This document shows, in pieces, positions 14,768 to 21,810 of a stretch of DNA of 29,677 nt (its first letter is position 1; each line of letters opens with the position of its first letter). This DNA comes from an uncultured Clostridia bacterium (GTDB taxonomy: Bacteria > Bacillota > Clostridia > TANB77 > CAG-508), in contig CARUQW010000014.1 in NCBI GenBank assembly GCA_949077355.1, positions 1 to 29,677 on the forward strand, read 5' to 3'. Both the position numbers and the translations under genes were made by a program. Under the pieces are notes generated by a model, which was not told the origin of the DNA, did no database searches, and saw nothing but the letters and a program-made list of their open reading frames with translations.

Positions 14768-15952
14768 TCAAAATACAATCTTTTCATTCGTCCCTATATT
14801 TTCTAAAACTTCATATGTAACATAAACATCAATACTTCCATCTTTTTCATAGGTATTAATATTTTTGCCTACAATCGATTCCTTATTTTCAATTTCTTTT
14901 TCTAATTCCTCTTGTAATTGTTGTATGCCTAAGTCTTTAGCCTCTTCTTTTTCATATATTTTTTGTTCTTTTTCTAACTCTTTATAGGTTGTTTTTAAAA
15001 TTGAAATTGGCAAGTAAAAGTCCGAAAATAACTTCATTTTGTTTTCCATTTCTATTGTATCATAAATTTCAAATTTTGAAACCCCTTTATGCAAATTTAT
15101 TTTAAAATTATTAAATTTTATTGTATATTGGTTTTCAATATTTCCTGTTTCTTTTGTTTCCGTAGTATTATATGGCATATTTTTATATTTTGTATACCAT
15201 ACTTTAGCTTGAATTTCTCCTTTTGCATGGACATATCGAATCCCTGTATATTTTCCTTCCATCCATCCATTAATCAAAGTATCTCCTACATTCACAGTAT
15301 CTCCTACTTTTACATTTGCAGTTCCCGTTTGTGCATTAATTTTTGTAATACTTCCTACCTTATCTGAAATAATACTACAATACTCTTCATCATTTATAAT
15401 TTCTGGCTTTTCATCTGCTTTTACTACTCTTACAATAGCATTTGTACCTTTCAATTCAATTCCCATCCATGCAATATCTTTTCTTTGCAATCGAATTTTA
15501 TTGATAATTTCTTTCGTATTAATTTTAGCCTTCCATTCTCCCGTTTTTAAGCCTGCCTCTTCTACGTCTTTCAAAATGTTTTCCAATTCCTGTCCATTTT
15601 CTTCCGTGATTTCCACATTCCATACAAAATTTGAGGATATGATTGTTAATATTATTATAACAAATAACAAAATAAAAAATATTTTTCTTTTTTGATATCG
15701 ATGTATCAAAAAAGGAAGTCCCCTTTTGGTCTTTATTTTTACTTTGCATCTTGTCTTTTTGGCAATTTTACAAACTTCTTTAAAATCACGAATTCCAACT
15801 CTAAAATCAAGTTGAACGTCTTTACATCTTTTTAAATGCCAAATCATAATTTTATTATTTCGGCACATATTAATAAATCGTTCAATATAATAGCCTTCTA
15901 TAGTAAGTCCTAAATAGCCAAATATATACCCAATTAATATCTTTATAATCAT
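14768..15952 (-). CDS. yqfD: Sporulation protein YqfD
   Basis: A 394-residue single-pass membrane protein. The N-terminal cytoplasmic part (about 1-88) contains FRVGIRDFKEVCKIAKKTRCKV and GLPFLIHRYQKRK, matching the YqfD family. A membrane helix follows at about 91-111. The extracellular part has YqfD/SpoIV features (WMGIELKGTNAIVRVVKAD) and the VKVGDTVNVGDTLINGWMEGKYTGIRYVHAKGEI stretch split by turns. In Bacillus it is made in the mother cell and works with YqfC; with a SigE-type promoter expected further upstream. The ATG directly abuts the yqfC stop codon (TAA then ATG), so the two are translationally coupled. Confidence 0.92.
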   Translation of the reverse strand: MIIKILIGYIFGYLGLTIEGYYIERFINMCRNNKIMIWHLKRCKDVQLDFRVGIRDFKEVCKIAKKTRCKVKIKTKRGLPFLIHRYQKRKIFFILLFVIIILTIISSNFVWNVEITEENGQELENILKDVEEAGLKTGEWKAKINTKEIINKIRLQRKDIAWMGIELKGTNAIVRVVKADEKPEIINDEEYCSIISDKVGSITKINAQTGTANVKVGDTVNVGDTLINGWMEGKYTGIRYVHAKGEIQAKVWYTKYKNMPYNTTETKETGNIENQYTIKFNNFKINLHKGVSKFEIYDTIEMENKMKLFSDFYLPISILKTTYKELEKEQKIYEKEEAKDLGIQQLQEELEKEIENKESIVGKNINTYEKDGSIDVYVTYEVLENIGTNEKIVF

Positions 15953-16231
15953 TTAGTCAACTATCCTTTCAATATCCATACTTTCAATTTTTCCTGTTAC
16001 CTTAATATCATCATTTGTCATATTTTCTAGATTTAAGTTAAACCCATTAATATTAATAATCCCAATATGTGTATTAATTCTAACAAAAAATTCTTCATAT
16101 TCTAATATACCTTTAAAATTCTCAATAACCATCTCATCAAATCCCGTTATCATTATTTTAGGAATATCCGAACAAACTTCTTTGGGCATTTCTAATATTC
16201 TATCTAATTTATTGTAATTTCTTTTTTTCAT
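15953..16231 (-). CDS. yqfC: Sporulation protein YqfC
   Basis: The 92-residue product from the start at 16231 (MKKRNYNKLDRILEMPKEV) matches the roughly 93-residue length of the family. It has the characteristic DRILEMPKEV, KIMITGFDEMVIENFKGILEY and the VRINTHIGIININGFNLNLENM beta region. The open frame extends to 16300, but that stretch is inside the palindromic repeat at 16253-16440 and lacks its own ribosome binding site; AGAAAGGA precedes 16231. It heads the yqfC-yqfD unit. Any promoter must lie within or beyond the palindrome, or transcripts come through from pdaA. Confidence 0.9.
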   Translation of the reverse strand: MKKRNYNKLDRILEMPKEVCSDIPKIMITGFDEMVIENFKGILEYEEFFVRINTHIGIININGFNLNLENMTNDDIKVTGKIESMDIERIVD

Positions 16232-16252
16232 AATAGTTGTAATCCTTTCTTG

Positions 16253-16440
16253 TGCAATTGGGGACGTTTCCTTTTTCACATGGTATGCAATTAGGGACAC
16301 ATCTTTGGATAATCAAATATTTTCTATTGTTATATCTTATTTTTTATAAGAATAACGAATGCAAATGAAAATATTTAGAAATAATTGGAGATGGGTTCCT
16401 AATTGCATACCATGTGAAAAAGGAAACGTCCCCAATTGCA
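16253..16440. repeat. 188-base palindromic element between pdaA and yqfC
   Basis: Two 46-base arms (16253-16298 and 16395-16440) are inverted copies with a single mismatch, beginning TGCAATTGGGGACGTTTCC. The 96-base centre also pairs with itself: AAATATTTTC/GAAAATATTT, and near the tip CTTAT/ATAAG. The whole element can fold into one hairpin in RNA or single-stranded DNA. It is a MITE- or REPIN-like repeat and shares its GGGGACGTTTCCTTTTTCACA arm with the copy at 23046-23075. It ends one base before the pdaA stop codon. Confidence 0.8.
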
Positions 16441-16441
16441 C

Positions 16442-17242
16442 CTATTCAAATTCATCTAATGATTTAAACTCGTATCCTCTATTTTTTGCTTCTTTGATAA
16501 CCTCATCCAATATATTGGTATTTGTTTTTGAATTGCCATGTAACAGCATAATTTCTCCATTATGCAAATTGTCTAATATCTTCTTTTTAGAATTGTTTTC
16601 ATCTGGTTGCTTATCTTCATTCCAGTCTTCATAAGCGAATGACCACATTACTGTTGTATATCCTAATTGATTGGTTGCTTGTAAACTACTTTGACTAAAT
16701 TCACCCTTTGGTGGTCTTATATATTTCATCTCGTAATTGAATTTTTCTTGCATTACTTGATGTAAGTCCATTACTTCTGTTCTAATTTTGTCTTCCTTTA
16801 ATTCTGGCATACTTTTATGATTTACAGTATGATTTCCTATTATATGACCTTCTTCTATCATTTGTTTTACCAAATCTGGTTGTGTATTAACATAGTGTGC
16901 TGTAATAAAAAAAGTAGCTTTTACTTGATTTTCTTTTAAAGTGTTTAATAATTGTGGTGTATAACCAGCTTCGTATCCTTCATCAAAAGTTAAATAAATA
17001 TTTTTCTTTTCTTTATCCCCCAAACAAATGCCTTTATTTTCTTCCAATACTTTTTTATTATTACTTCCTACATCTGGCTGTTCATGATTATCATTTCTTT
17101 TTATTCCCCATCCTATTTTTCGGTTGTTTAATATTTCTGCATTTGTCATGATTTCTGCTTTTTCTCTTTGCATTGAAATAATACTTAAAGAAAATATAAT
17201 CATAATTAAAATTCCCATGATTCCATATTTTATATTCTTCAT
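16442..17242 (-). CDS. pdaA: Polysaccharide deacetylase, PdaA-like (cortex muramic delta-lactam)
   Basis: PdaA removes the acetyl group from N-acetylmuramic acid during spore cortex synthesis, the step before muramic delta-lactam formation. The 266-residue product has an N-terminal helix (about 7-23; signal or anchor) and a NodB domain from about 80. Motifs: YLTFDEGYEAGYTPQLL (D87, with E88 where most NodB enzymes have D), HIIGNHTVNH (metal ligands H138 and H142), IRPPKGEFS, and MLLHGNSKTN. TFDxGYExGYTP is typical of PdaA rather than chitin deacetylases. Context with yqfC and yqfD supports a sporulation role. Confidence 0.88.
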   Translation of the reverse strand: MKNIKYGIMGILIMIIFSLSIISMQREKAEIMTNAEILNNRKIGWGIKRNDNHEQPDVGSNNKKVLEENKGICLGDKEKKNIYLTFDEGYEAGYTPQLLNTLKENQVKATFFITAHYVNTQPDLVKQMIEEGHIIGNHTVNHKSMPELKEDKIRTEVMDLHQVMQEKFNYEMKYIRPPKGEFSQSSLQATNQLGYTTVMWSFAYEDWNEDKQPDENNSKKKILDNLHNGEIMLLHGNSKTNTNILDEVIKEAKNRGYEFKSLDEFE

Positions 17243-17439
17243 AACTCTCCTCCAATTTTTTTCCTATTACATATATATTGAAAAATTTAAAAGATAGAAC
17301 AACTTATAAATTTGTTTATCTAATCCTAATTTTATATGTTTTTTTTACTTGATTAATTCGTTGTAACAGACATGAAATCACTTTAAAATACTAGTAATAT
17401 GAATTGTTTTACTAGATTGGATAATTTTGTAAATTACTA

Positions 17440-17468
17440 TTGACAAGTTCAAGTTTTTAGATTATATT
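17440..17468 (+). promoter_or_regulatory. Promoter of the agrA-agrC unit
   Basis: TTGACA (17440-17445), 17-base spacer, TATATT (17463-17468). It lies about 95 bases before agrA. The rest of the 320-base gap between pdaA and agrA (17243-17562) is AT-rich, and I see no gene in it. A near-consensus promoter implies that the sensor and regulator are made constitutively. Confidence 0.8.
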
Positions 17469-17562
17469 GTTATTATGTTTGGAAAAATAAGGTAATTTGA
17501 TACATTTTGTCAGATTTTACCTCTTTATTTTTTTTAACGATTTTATTAAAGGGAGATGTACT

Positions 17563-18273
17563 ATGTTAAATTTCATAATTTGTGATGACAATCTAAATTT
17601 ATTGGATCGACTAGGCAAAATGTTAGAAACTATATTTTCGAAAAACAATTATGATGCTTCTGTCGTTTTCAAATCTGACAATGCAGATGATATACTAAAT
17701 TACGTTGATAGTAATACCGTTGATGTTGTGATGCTAGATATTAATCTAAAGTCTAATAAAAGTGGTTTAGAGTTAGCAGAAGAAATTCGAAAAAAGAAGA
17801 GAAATCCTTATATTATTTTTACGACTGGACATTTGGAATATGCTATGATTGCTTACAAATATAAAACTTTTGATTACCTCCCTAAACCTATCGTTTATGA
17901 AAGATTAGAAGAAACGATTAAACGTTTATTTGAAGACGCTAATGAGCTAAGCAAATCTTATCTTAAGATTGATAATAAAAACACAATTATTGATGAAGCT
18001 GAAGTTCACTATATAAAAAGAGATGGTATGAAATTAGTTTTTCATACTTCTTCTCGTGATTATGATACTTACAGTTCTTTTAATAAATTTCAAGAAAAAT
18101 TACCTAATACTTATGTAAGATGTCATAAATCTTATATTGCTAATTTGAATCAAATTAGGGATGTTGAACCGGTTTCTGGTATTATTACTTTTACAGATGG
18201 CGGTACTTGTGATATTGGACCTAAGTACAAAAGAGAGTTTATGGAGGTTTTTAAAAATTATGGAAGTTTTTAA
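17563..18273 (+). CDS. agrA: LytTR response regulator, AgrA-like
   Basis: This regulator activates agr targets when phosphorylated by AgrC. From the start at 17563 (MLNFIICDDN) it is 236 residues, the usual AgrA length. The receiver domain (about 1-120) has D8/D9, phospho-acceptor D59 (VVMLDI) and the lysine in YLPKPI. A LytTR DNA-binding domain (about 135-236) follows with VHYIKRDGMKLVFHT and TYVRCHKSYIANLNQI. The longer open frame upstream is ignored because AAAGGGAG precedes 17563. The agrC start overlaps its end by 14 bases, so they are coupled. Targets may include the agrBD promoter near 20560. Confidence 0.9.
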   Translation: MLNFIICDDNLNLLDRLGKMLETIFSKNNYDASVVFKSDNADDILNYVDSNTVDVVMLDINLKSNKSGLELAEEIRKKKRNPYIIFTTGHLEYAMIAYKYKTFDYLPKPIVYERLEETIKRLFEDANELSKSYLKIDNKNTIIDEAEVHYIKRDGMKLVFHTSSRDYDTYSSFNKFQEKLPNTYVRCHKSYIANLNQIRDVEPVSGIITFTDGGTCDIGPKYKREFMEVFKNYGSF

Positions 18274-19604
18274 TTTTATTTGGACGGTGTTGACTACACC
18301 AAATGAGTTTAATAGGAATTTATTTATTATACCCTGTACTTTTATAGAATCCTTTATTCTCATGAACTTATTCTTACTTATATTAAATATTTCTAGTAAA
18401 AGAAATATTAAAATTTTATATGTTTCTATTTTTTCTTTAATTATGATTGGTACAAATTTCTTAATCCCCAGTCCTTTTAATGTATTCATAAACTATTTGT
18501 CTGCTTTCATTCTTATGTTGATACTTTTCAAGGCCTCTCCTTTTAAAGCACTAATATCATTGGTATCTTCTTTGGCAATTTTCGGCATTATTTCATCTTT
18601 GATATTAAATCCATATATTACGCTACTTAATATTAATGCTGAACAACTTTCTACCATCCCGATTTATAATATTGGATTTTTGTTAACAATCTATACTATT
18701 GATTTTATATTAATTATAATTCTAAAACATAGAAATATAAAATTCAATTTATTGGAAGATATTGATACTAAAAATAAAAGTATAATTTTCCTTAATTTCA
18801 TTTTTGGTATCTTTACTTTAGGTGTTCAAGTCGCCATCACTGTGTATTATATAGATAAATTACCTCTTATTATAACCTTTTTAAGCTGCATATCTTTATT
18901 AGCTTATTTTGGAATTAGTGTTTATAGTTTAACAAAAGTAATGAAACTAACATTAACGACAAGAAAATTAGAAAGCGCAGAAGAATATAATAAAACTTTA
19001 CATATTTTACATGATAATGTACGTGGTTTTAAACATGATTTTGACAACATTGTTACAACCATTGGAGGATACATAAGAACAAATGATATGGAAGGCTTAA
19101 AAAATTACTATTTACAATTAGAAGATGATTGTCAACGAGTAAACAATCTATATTTACTAAATCCCGAAATCATTAATAATCCTCGGTATCTACAATCTGC
19201 TTACCAGTAAATATCATGAAGCTGAATCCAAAGATATTAAAGTAAATATGACATTTTTATTAGATTTAAGTACCTTGAATATGAAAATCTATGAATTTGC
19301 AAGAATATTAGGTATTTTATTAGACAATGCAATTGAAGCAAGTGAAGAATGTAATGAAAAAATTATTAATATTACCTTTAGAAACGATACTCGAAATAAT
19401 AGACAAATCATTTCAATTGAAAATACTTATCCAAACAAAGAAATTGATACTGAGAAAATATTTGAAAAAGGCGTTTCTGAAAAAGAAAATCATACTGGAT
19501 TAGGATTATGGGAAGTTCGCAAAATTATCAAGAAAAATAATAATTCTAACTTATTCACATCTAAAACTGATAAATTTTTCTCTCAACAATTAGAACTTTA
19601 CTAA
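18260..19604 (+). CDS. agrC: AgrC-like sensor histidine kinase with a +1 frame break
   Basis: AgrC senses the peptide signal and phosphorylates AgrA. The product starts at 18260 (MEVFNFIWTV), with GGAGG 12 bases upstream inside agrA. About six membrane helices span residues 20-225; the phospho-acceptor is H259 in RGFKHDFDN. The zero frame stops at 19210. Skipping one base, the C of CGG at 19184-19186 (codon 309), restores an uninterrupted family-like sequence: GIYNLLTSKYHEAESKDIKV, then the HATPase N-box EFARILGILLDNAIEAS and G-box HTGLGLWEV, ending at 19604 (447 residues in all). It could be a mutation, an assembly error or true frameshifting. Without it the ATP-binding domain is lost. Confidence 0.85.
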
Positions 19605-19607
19605 CAT

Positions 19608-19635
19608 AAAAAAACAGCTTTAAAGCTGTTTTTTT
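19608..19635. terminator. Bidirectional terminator between agrC and agrD
   Basis: AAAAAAACAGCTTTAAAGCTGTTTTTTT is a perfect palindrome with A- and T-runs (written in halves: AAAAAAACAGCTTT and AAAGCTGTTTTTTT). It lies just after the agrC stop and about 80 bases from the convergent agrD stop, so it can serve both units. Confidence 0.85.
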
Positions 19636-19716
19636 ATTGGATTGTATAAGTATAACTTTTAAGTTATCAATTGGTAAAAATAATTTTTCGTCCTACTTTT
19701 ACCAATATCTTATATA

Positions 19717-19839
19717 CTAGTCTTTTTTAATTAAACTTGCTGGCATTTTTGGTTGATGAAATGCCCAAAGTCCTGCACATGCAGTATTCGTAGATTTAGC
19801 ATATTTTTCTGCTACTTTAGCTAAGAATTTTAACATCAT
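19717..19839 (-). CDS. agrD: AgrD-like cyclic lactone autoinducer precursor
   Basis: The gene encodes 40 residues and was found by reading the strand behind agrB. An amphipathic N-terminal helix (MMLKFLAKVAEKYAKS) is followed by a signal core TNTACAGLWAF with Cys21, then the charged HQPKMP recognition segment and a short lysine tail. This is the classic AgrD layout; HQP follows the core as in Clostridium perfringens AgrD. AgrB would cut after the core and join the new C-terminus to Cys21 as a thiolactone. If the cut is right before HQP the ring would have seven residues (C21-F27); a five-residue ring would end at W25. AAAGGGGA precedes the start. Confidence 0.88.
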   Translation of the reverse strand: MMLKFLAKVAEKYAKSTNTACAGLWAFHQPKMPASLIKKD

Positions 19840-19899
19840 AAAATCCCCTTTCTTTCGTAATTATATAATACCAAAACATCACCGGTTCATGTTTTCATA

Positions 19900-20526
19900 T
19901 TAAACATTTTGAGTTGAAATATCAGAATATATTTCATATCCATATTTATTATTTGTTAGCTTATATGCTAATTTCGTTATCATTAAACTTTGTAAAAAAT
20001 AGCCAAATATTATAATGTTCGCAATCACATTATGACTTATAACTCCTGCAACTATTAATCCTATTGAAAAAGTAATATACGAAAATCTTTGTTTTTTCTT
20101 TCTATCCTTTTTTGCTAAAATCGGTACATTTTCCGTATCTGCTGGCGCATATAATGTAATCATACACATTCCAAAAATCCATACACTAACAACTGTAATA
20201 TATTTCCATATTTCGCTTAATGTTACAATTTTTGCTAACACTGGTACCCCACAATAAAATAGCGTTGTCCCTATGATACATCCAAGATGAGTCTTTAAAT
20301 GAAATCCTCCTGAAACACTTTTATATGGTATTAATAACAGAAATGTTATCAATGTTTCTTTCCAAATTCCTAAGAAATACGAAATTATCAACACTAAAAA
20401 CGTTTTTGGCAATTCACCAATAATATTCTGAAGTCCATAATTAATTACTTCTGCTTTTTCATCATTAATCTCTGGCATTTCTTTTCTAATTCGATTGGTC
20501 AGAAACATACAGATTTTATCTATCAT
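19900..20526 (-). CDS. agrB: Accessory gene regulator B (AIP-processing peptidase)
   Basis: AgrB is a membrane cysteine peptidase that cleaves AgrD and forms the thiolactone. The 208-residue product has the catalytic pair H76 and C83 in GGFHLKTHLGC, preceded by LLIPYKSVSGGFH, which is the family signature. About five hydrophobic helices follow or precede this site. The start at 20526 has GAGGTG five bases before. The -10 like TATCAT at 20557-20562 lacks a clear -35, as expected if AgrA activates this promoter. It lies 60 bases before agrD. Unlike the usual agrBDCA order, agrBD is convergent with agrAC. Confidence 0.93.
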   Translation of the reverse strand: MIDKICMFLTNRIRKEMPEINDEKAEVINYGLQNIIGELPKTFLVLIISYFLGIWKETLITFLLLIPYKSVSGGFHLKTHLGCIIGTTLFYCGVPVLAKIVTLSEIWKYITVVSVWIFGMCMITLYAPADTENVPILAKKDRKKKQRFSYITFSIGLIVAGVISHNVIANIIIFGYFLQSLMITKLAYKLTNNKYGYEIYSDISTQNV

Positions 20527-20735
20527 CTTCTCACCTCGTTTTCCATTGACTGAATGATATCACTTTTAGTTTTATTCTCTTCATTTTCTTTATGAAACAC
20601 CATTTTTATTTTGGAAAAATAACATCTTTTTTCCTAACAATACTATTTATCAGTTCTTTTTTATTTCATTTCTTTTTTTCCATATGAATTCCTTATGTTT
20701 ATAAAAAGCATATCTTGTTAGAGCAAAAATATTAT

Positions 20736-20780
20736 TGGTAGTGAAGATGTGATTCGAACACATGACCCTTCAGGTATGAA
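20736..20780 (-). repeat. Duplicate of the 3' half of tRNA-Met (attachment-site remnant)
   Basis: These 45 bases match the 3' half of the tRNA-Met gene at 21164-21240, from the anticodon loop to the CCA, with two mismatches. The order on the minus strand is intact tRNA, 383 bases, then the duplicated half. This is what site-specific integration at a tRNA 3' end leaves behind. A simple local duplication could also produce it. Confidence 0.75.
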
Positions 20781-20793
20781 TAATATAAAACAT

Positions 20794-20822
20794 TTGACAT
20801 ATAATAAAATAGATGTTATAAT
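20794..20822 (+). promoter_or_regulatory. Consensus promoter of the antisense RNA
   Basis: TTGACA (20794-20799), 17-base spacer, TATAAT (20817-20822), both hexamers perfect. There is no gene downstream on this strand, only the direct repeats and a terminator, so it should make an RNA of about 75 bases. Confidence 0.8.
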
Positions 20823-20828
20823 AACATC

Positions 20829-20905
20829 AAGACGTCGATAAACAGTTCTAAAAAAGAAAACGTAAAAAAGACTAGGTGCCAGCCAAAGCAAACCTAGTCT
20901 TTTTC
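20829..20905 (+). ncRNA. Predicted antitoxin RNA (RNA II-like) of a type I toxin-antitoxin locus
   Basis: Predicted from the promoter ahead of it to the T-run after the shared terminator, about 77 bases. It contains AACAGTTCT and AAAGAAAAC, which are complementary to the toxin mRNA on the two sides of its start codon. Its 3' end is fully antisense to the 3' end of the toxin mRNA through the bidirectional terminator. This matches RNA II of the par locus of pAD1 in size and logic. Ends are inferred. Confidence 0.6.
20864..20905. terminator. Shared bidirectional terminator of the toxin-antitoxin locus
   Basis: Stem AAGACTAGGT/ACCTAGTCTT (20868-20877 with 20892-20901), flanked by six A residues on one side and T residues on the other, so it ends transcripts from both directions. 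Loop of 14 bases. Confidence 0.8.
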
Positions 20906-20911
20906 CTTTTG

Positions 20912-20980
20912 CTAATCACTTAAATGCTTTACTATCAAGTAAATCATATAAAGTTTAAGCACTTTCAACAGTTCTTTCAT
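20912..20980 (-). CDS. Predicted small membrane toxin of a type I toxin-antitoxin locus
   Basis: A 22-codon gene encodes MKELLKVLKLYMI, then YLIVKHLSD. A hydrophobic helix (about residues 4-17) has lysines at both ends and an acidic last residue, as in small pore-forming toxins. It is too short to align to Fst and lacks the proline and glycine seen there. A very strong AAAGGAGGG lies 11 bases upstream. Ahead of it the 5' leader forms CUACCUU-UCUC-AAGGUAG, and an alternative pairing, CCUUUCU with AGAAAGG, would hide the ribosome binding site. Consensus promoter at 21023-21051 and terminator directly after the stop. Fst-like function is inferred from the locus layout. Confidence 0.6.
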   Translation of the reverse strand: MKELLKVLKLYMIYLIVKHLSD

Positions 20981-21022
20981 AAAGAAAACAACCCTCCTTT
21001 CTACCTTGAGAAAGGTAGAATC

Positions 21023-21051
21023 AATATACACTATATATCATTTTTTGTCAA
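21023..21051 (-). promoter_or_regulatory. Promoter of the predicted toxin mRNA
   Basis: TTGACA (21046-21051), 17-base spacer, TATATT (21023-21028) on the minus strand, about 45 bases ahead of the toxin start. The transcript should start near 21016, within the stem of the 5' hairpin, and be about 150 bases long. Confidence 0.8.
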
Positions 21052-21135
21052 TAAATCCATTTATATCACATATAGAGGTACTTCGTATAAACTTAAAATA
21101 TAGTAAATTGAAAAATGTATTTATTGGGGCAAAAA

Positions 21136-21160
21136 TAAAAAGCTCGTTACGAGCTTTTTA
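21136..21160 (-). terminator. Terminator of tRNA-Met
   Basis: The near-perfect palindrome TAAAAAGCTCG...CGAGCTTTTTA lies four bases after the CCA end of the tRNA gene on the minus strand. Confidence 0.8.
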
Positions 21161-21163
21161 TCG

Positions 21164-21240
21164 TGGTAGCGAAGATGTGATTCGAACACATGACCCTTCG
21201 GGTATGAACCGAATGCTCTAGCCAACTGAGCTACTTCGCC
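21164..21240 (-). tRNA. tRNA-Met (anticodon CAT, elongator type)
   Basis: A 77-base cloverleaf: acceptor GGCGAAG/CTTCGCT (first pair G-U), D stem GCTC/GAGC, anticodon stem TTCGG/CCGAA around loop TTCATAC, variable GGGTC, T stem ATGTG/CACAT with loop TTCGAAT, and encoded ACCA. The anticodon is CAT. The anticodon stem lacks the three consecutive G-C pairs of initiator tRNAs and the acceptor does not start with a C-A mismatch, so elongator Met is preferred; a lysidine-modified Ile tRNA is less likely. Confidence 0.93.
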
Positions 21241-21260
21241 ATATTCTTTCAACGCTATTT

Positions 21261-21289
21261 ATTATAAAGGTAGTTTTACCATTTGTCAA
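21261..21289 (-). promoter_or_regulatory. Promoter of tRNA-Met
   Basis: TTGACA (21284-21289), 17-base spacer, TATAAT (21261-21266) on the minus strand, 20 bases ahead of the tRNA 5' end. Confidence 0.85.
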
Positions 21290-21332
21290 GACAAAAATAC
21301 AAGAAAATTAAATTTCTTGCATTTTTTCATCC

Positions 21333-21734
21333 TTATTTTGACAATTCATCCTCATCTATTGTAATTGGTCGTACAATTTTACTTTTTTTCTTAAGAACTT
21401 CTCCTGTCCTTTCATCAATTTCATATTTAGACTCTAAACGAACTGGATTCTCTTTTAAATATTGTTTACTTTGTTCTGCTGATATCGACAAAGCTCTTGT
21501 CTTACGAGAAAATCCTCCACTTGTTGGTTTTACAATTTCATCTACTCTTTTTAGTGATTCTAATAATGCTTTTTTTACTTCTGGTAATACATCTGCATAT
21601 TGTGAAATTTCATCTTTTTGATCTTCTTTTTGTTCTGGATTCCAAAAAGTCTTTCCTACCTCAGAAAAACTTACTTTTTCCATATCTATAATTTTATCAT
21701 CATTTTCATTTTTAATTTCTTTCTTTTTCTTCAT
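21333..21734 (-). CDS. Unknown 133-residue soluble protein
   Basis: From the ATG at 21734 (MKKKKEIKNENDDK) the product is charged, with no membrane segment. Residues 20-75 include EKVSFSEVGKTFWNPEQ and a helical stretch LPEVKKALLESLKRVDEIV; then PTSGGFSRKTRALSIS and a beta-prone tail (RLESKYEIDERTGEVLKKKS). GAGGTGG lies upstream at normal distance. An earlier ATG at 21764 would fall at the transcription start and is rejected. The promoter TTGATT/18/TATAAT upstream overlaps the terminator of the preceding gene. I do not recognise the family. Confidence 0.6.
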   Translation of the reverse strand: MKKKKEIKNENDDKIIDMEKVSFSEVGKTFWNPEQKEDQKDEISQYADVLPEVKKALLESLKRVDEIVKPTSGGFSRKTRALSISAEQSKQYLKENPVRLESKYEIDERTGEVLKKKSKIVRPITIDEDELSK

Positions 21735-21779
21735 ATTCCACCTCAAAGGATACTCTTTAATCATACATTCTAATTATAG

Positions 21780-21810
21780 CATAAAAGAACTTGAAAAATC
21801 AAGCTCTTTT
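21780..21810 (-). terminator. Terminator after the dehydrogenase gene
   Basis: Stem AAAAGAGCTTG/CAAGTTCTTTT with one mismatch and T residues on the minus strand. Part of it doubles as the promoter region of the next gene. Confidence 0.6.

Larger units (their letters stand above)
20841..20989. repeat. Paired direct repeats (DRa/DRb-like) of the toxin-antitoxin locus
   Basis: AACAGTTCT occurs at 20841-20849 and 20967-20975; AAAGAAAAC occurs at 20853-20861 and 20981-20989. In the first copy three bases separate them, in the second five, and the second gap holds the toxin start codon (20978-20980). Since the two RNAs are transcribed in opposite directions across the two copies, each copy pair gives nine-base complementarity between RNAs. 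Confidence 0.75.

Noticed and set aside
17497..17562. Upstream start for agrA giving a 258-residue protein
   Set aside because: No ribosome binding site for it, and the added residues are unlike a receiver domain; AAAGGGAG precedes the ATG at 17563.
18161..18259. Upstream start for agrC inside agrA
   Set aside because: This frame is a shadow of the agrA coding sequence; the ATG at 18260 has GGAGG upstream.
19248..19604. Separate small histidine kinase-like gene after agrC
   Set aside because: It has no ribosome binding site, begins mid-domain, and joins agrC seamlessly in the +1 frame, so it is the displaced 3' part of agrC.
20912..20980. Toxin peptide treated as a chance short frame
   Set aside because: I considered and set aside the chance explanation, because the frame has a strong binding site, consensus promoter, immediate terminator and repeats flanking its start codon.
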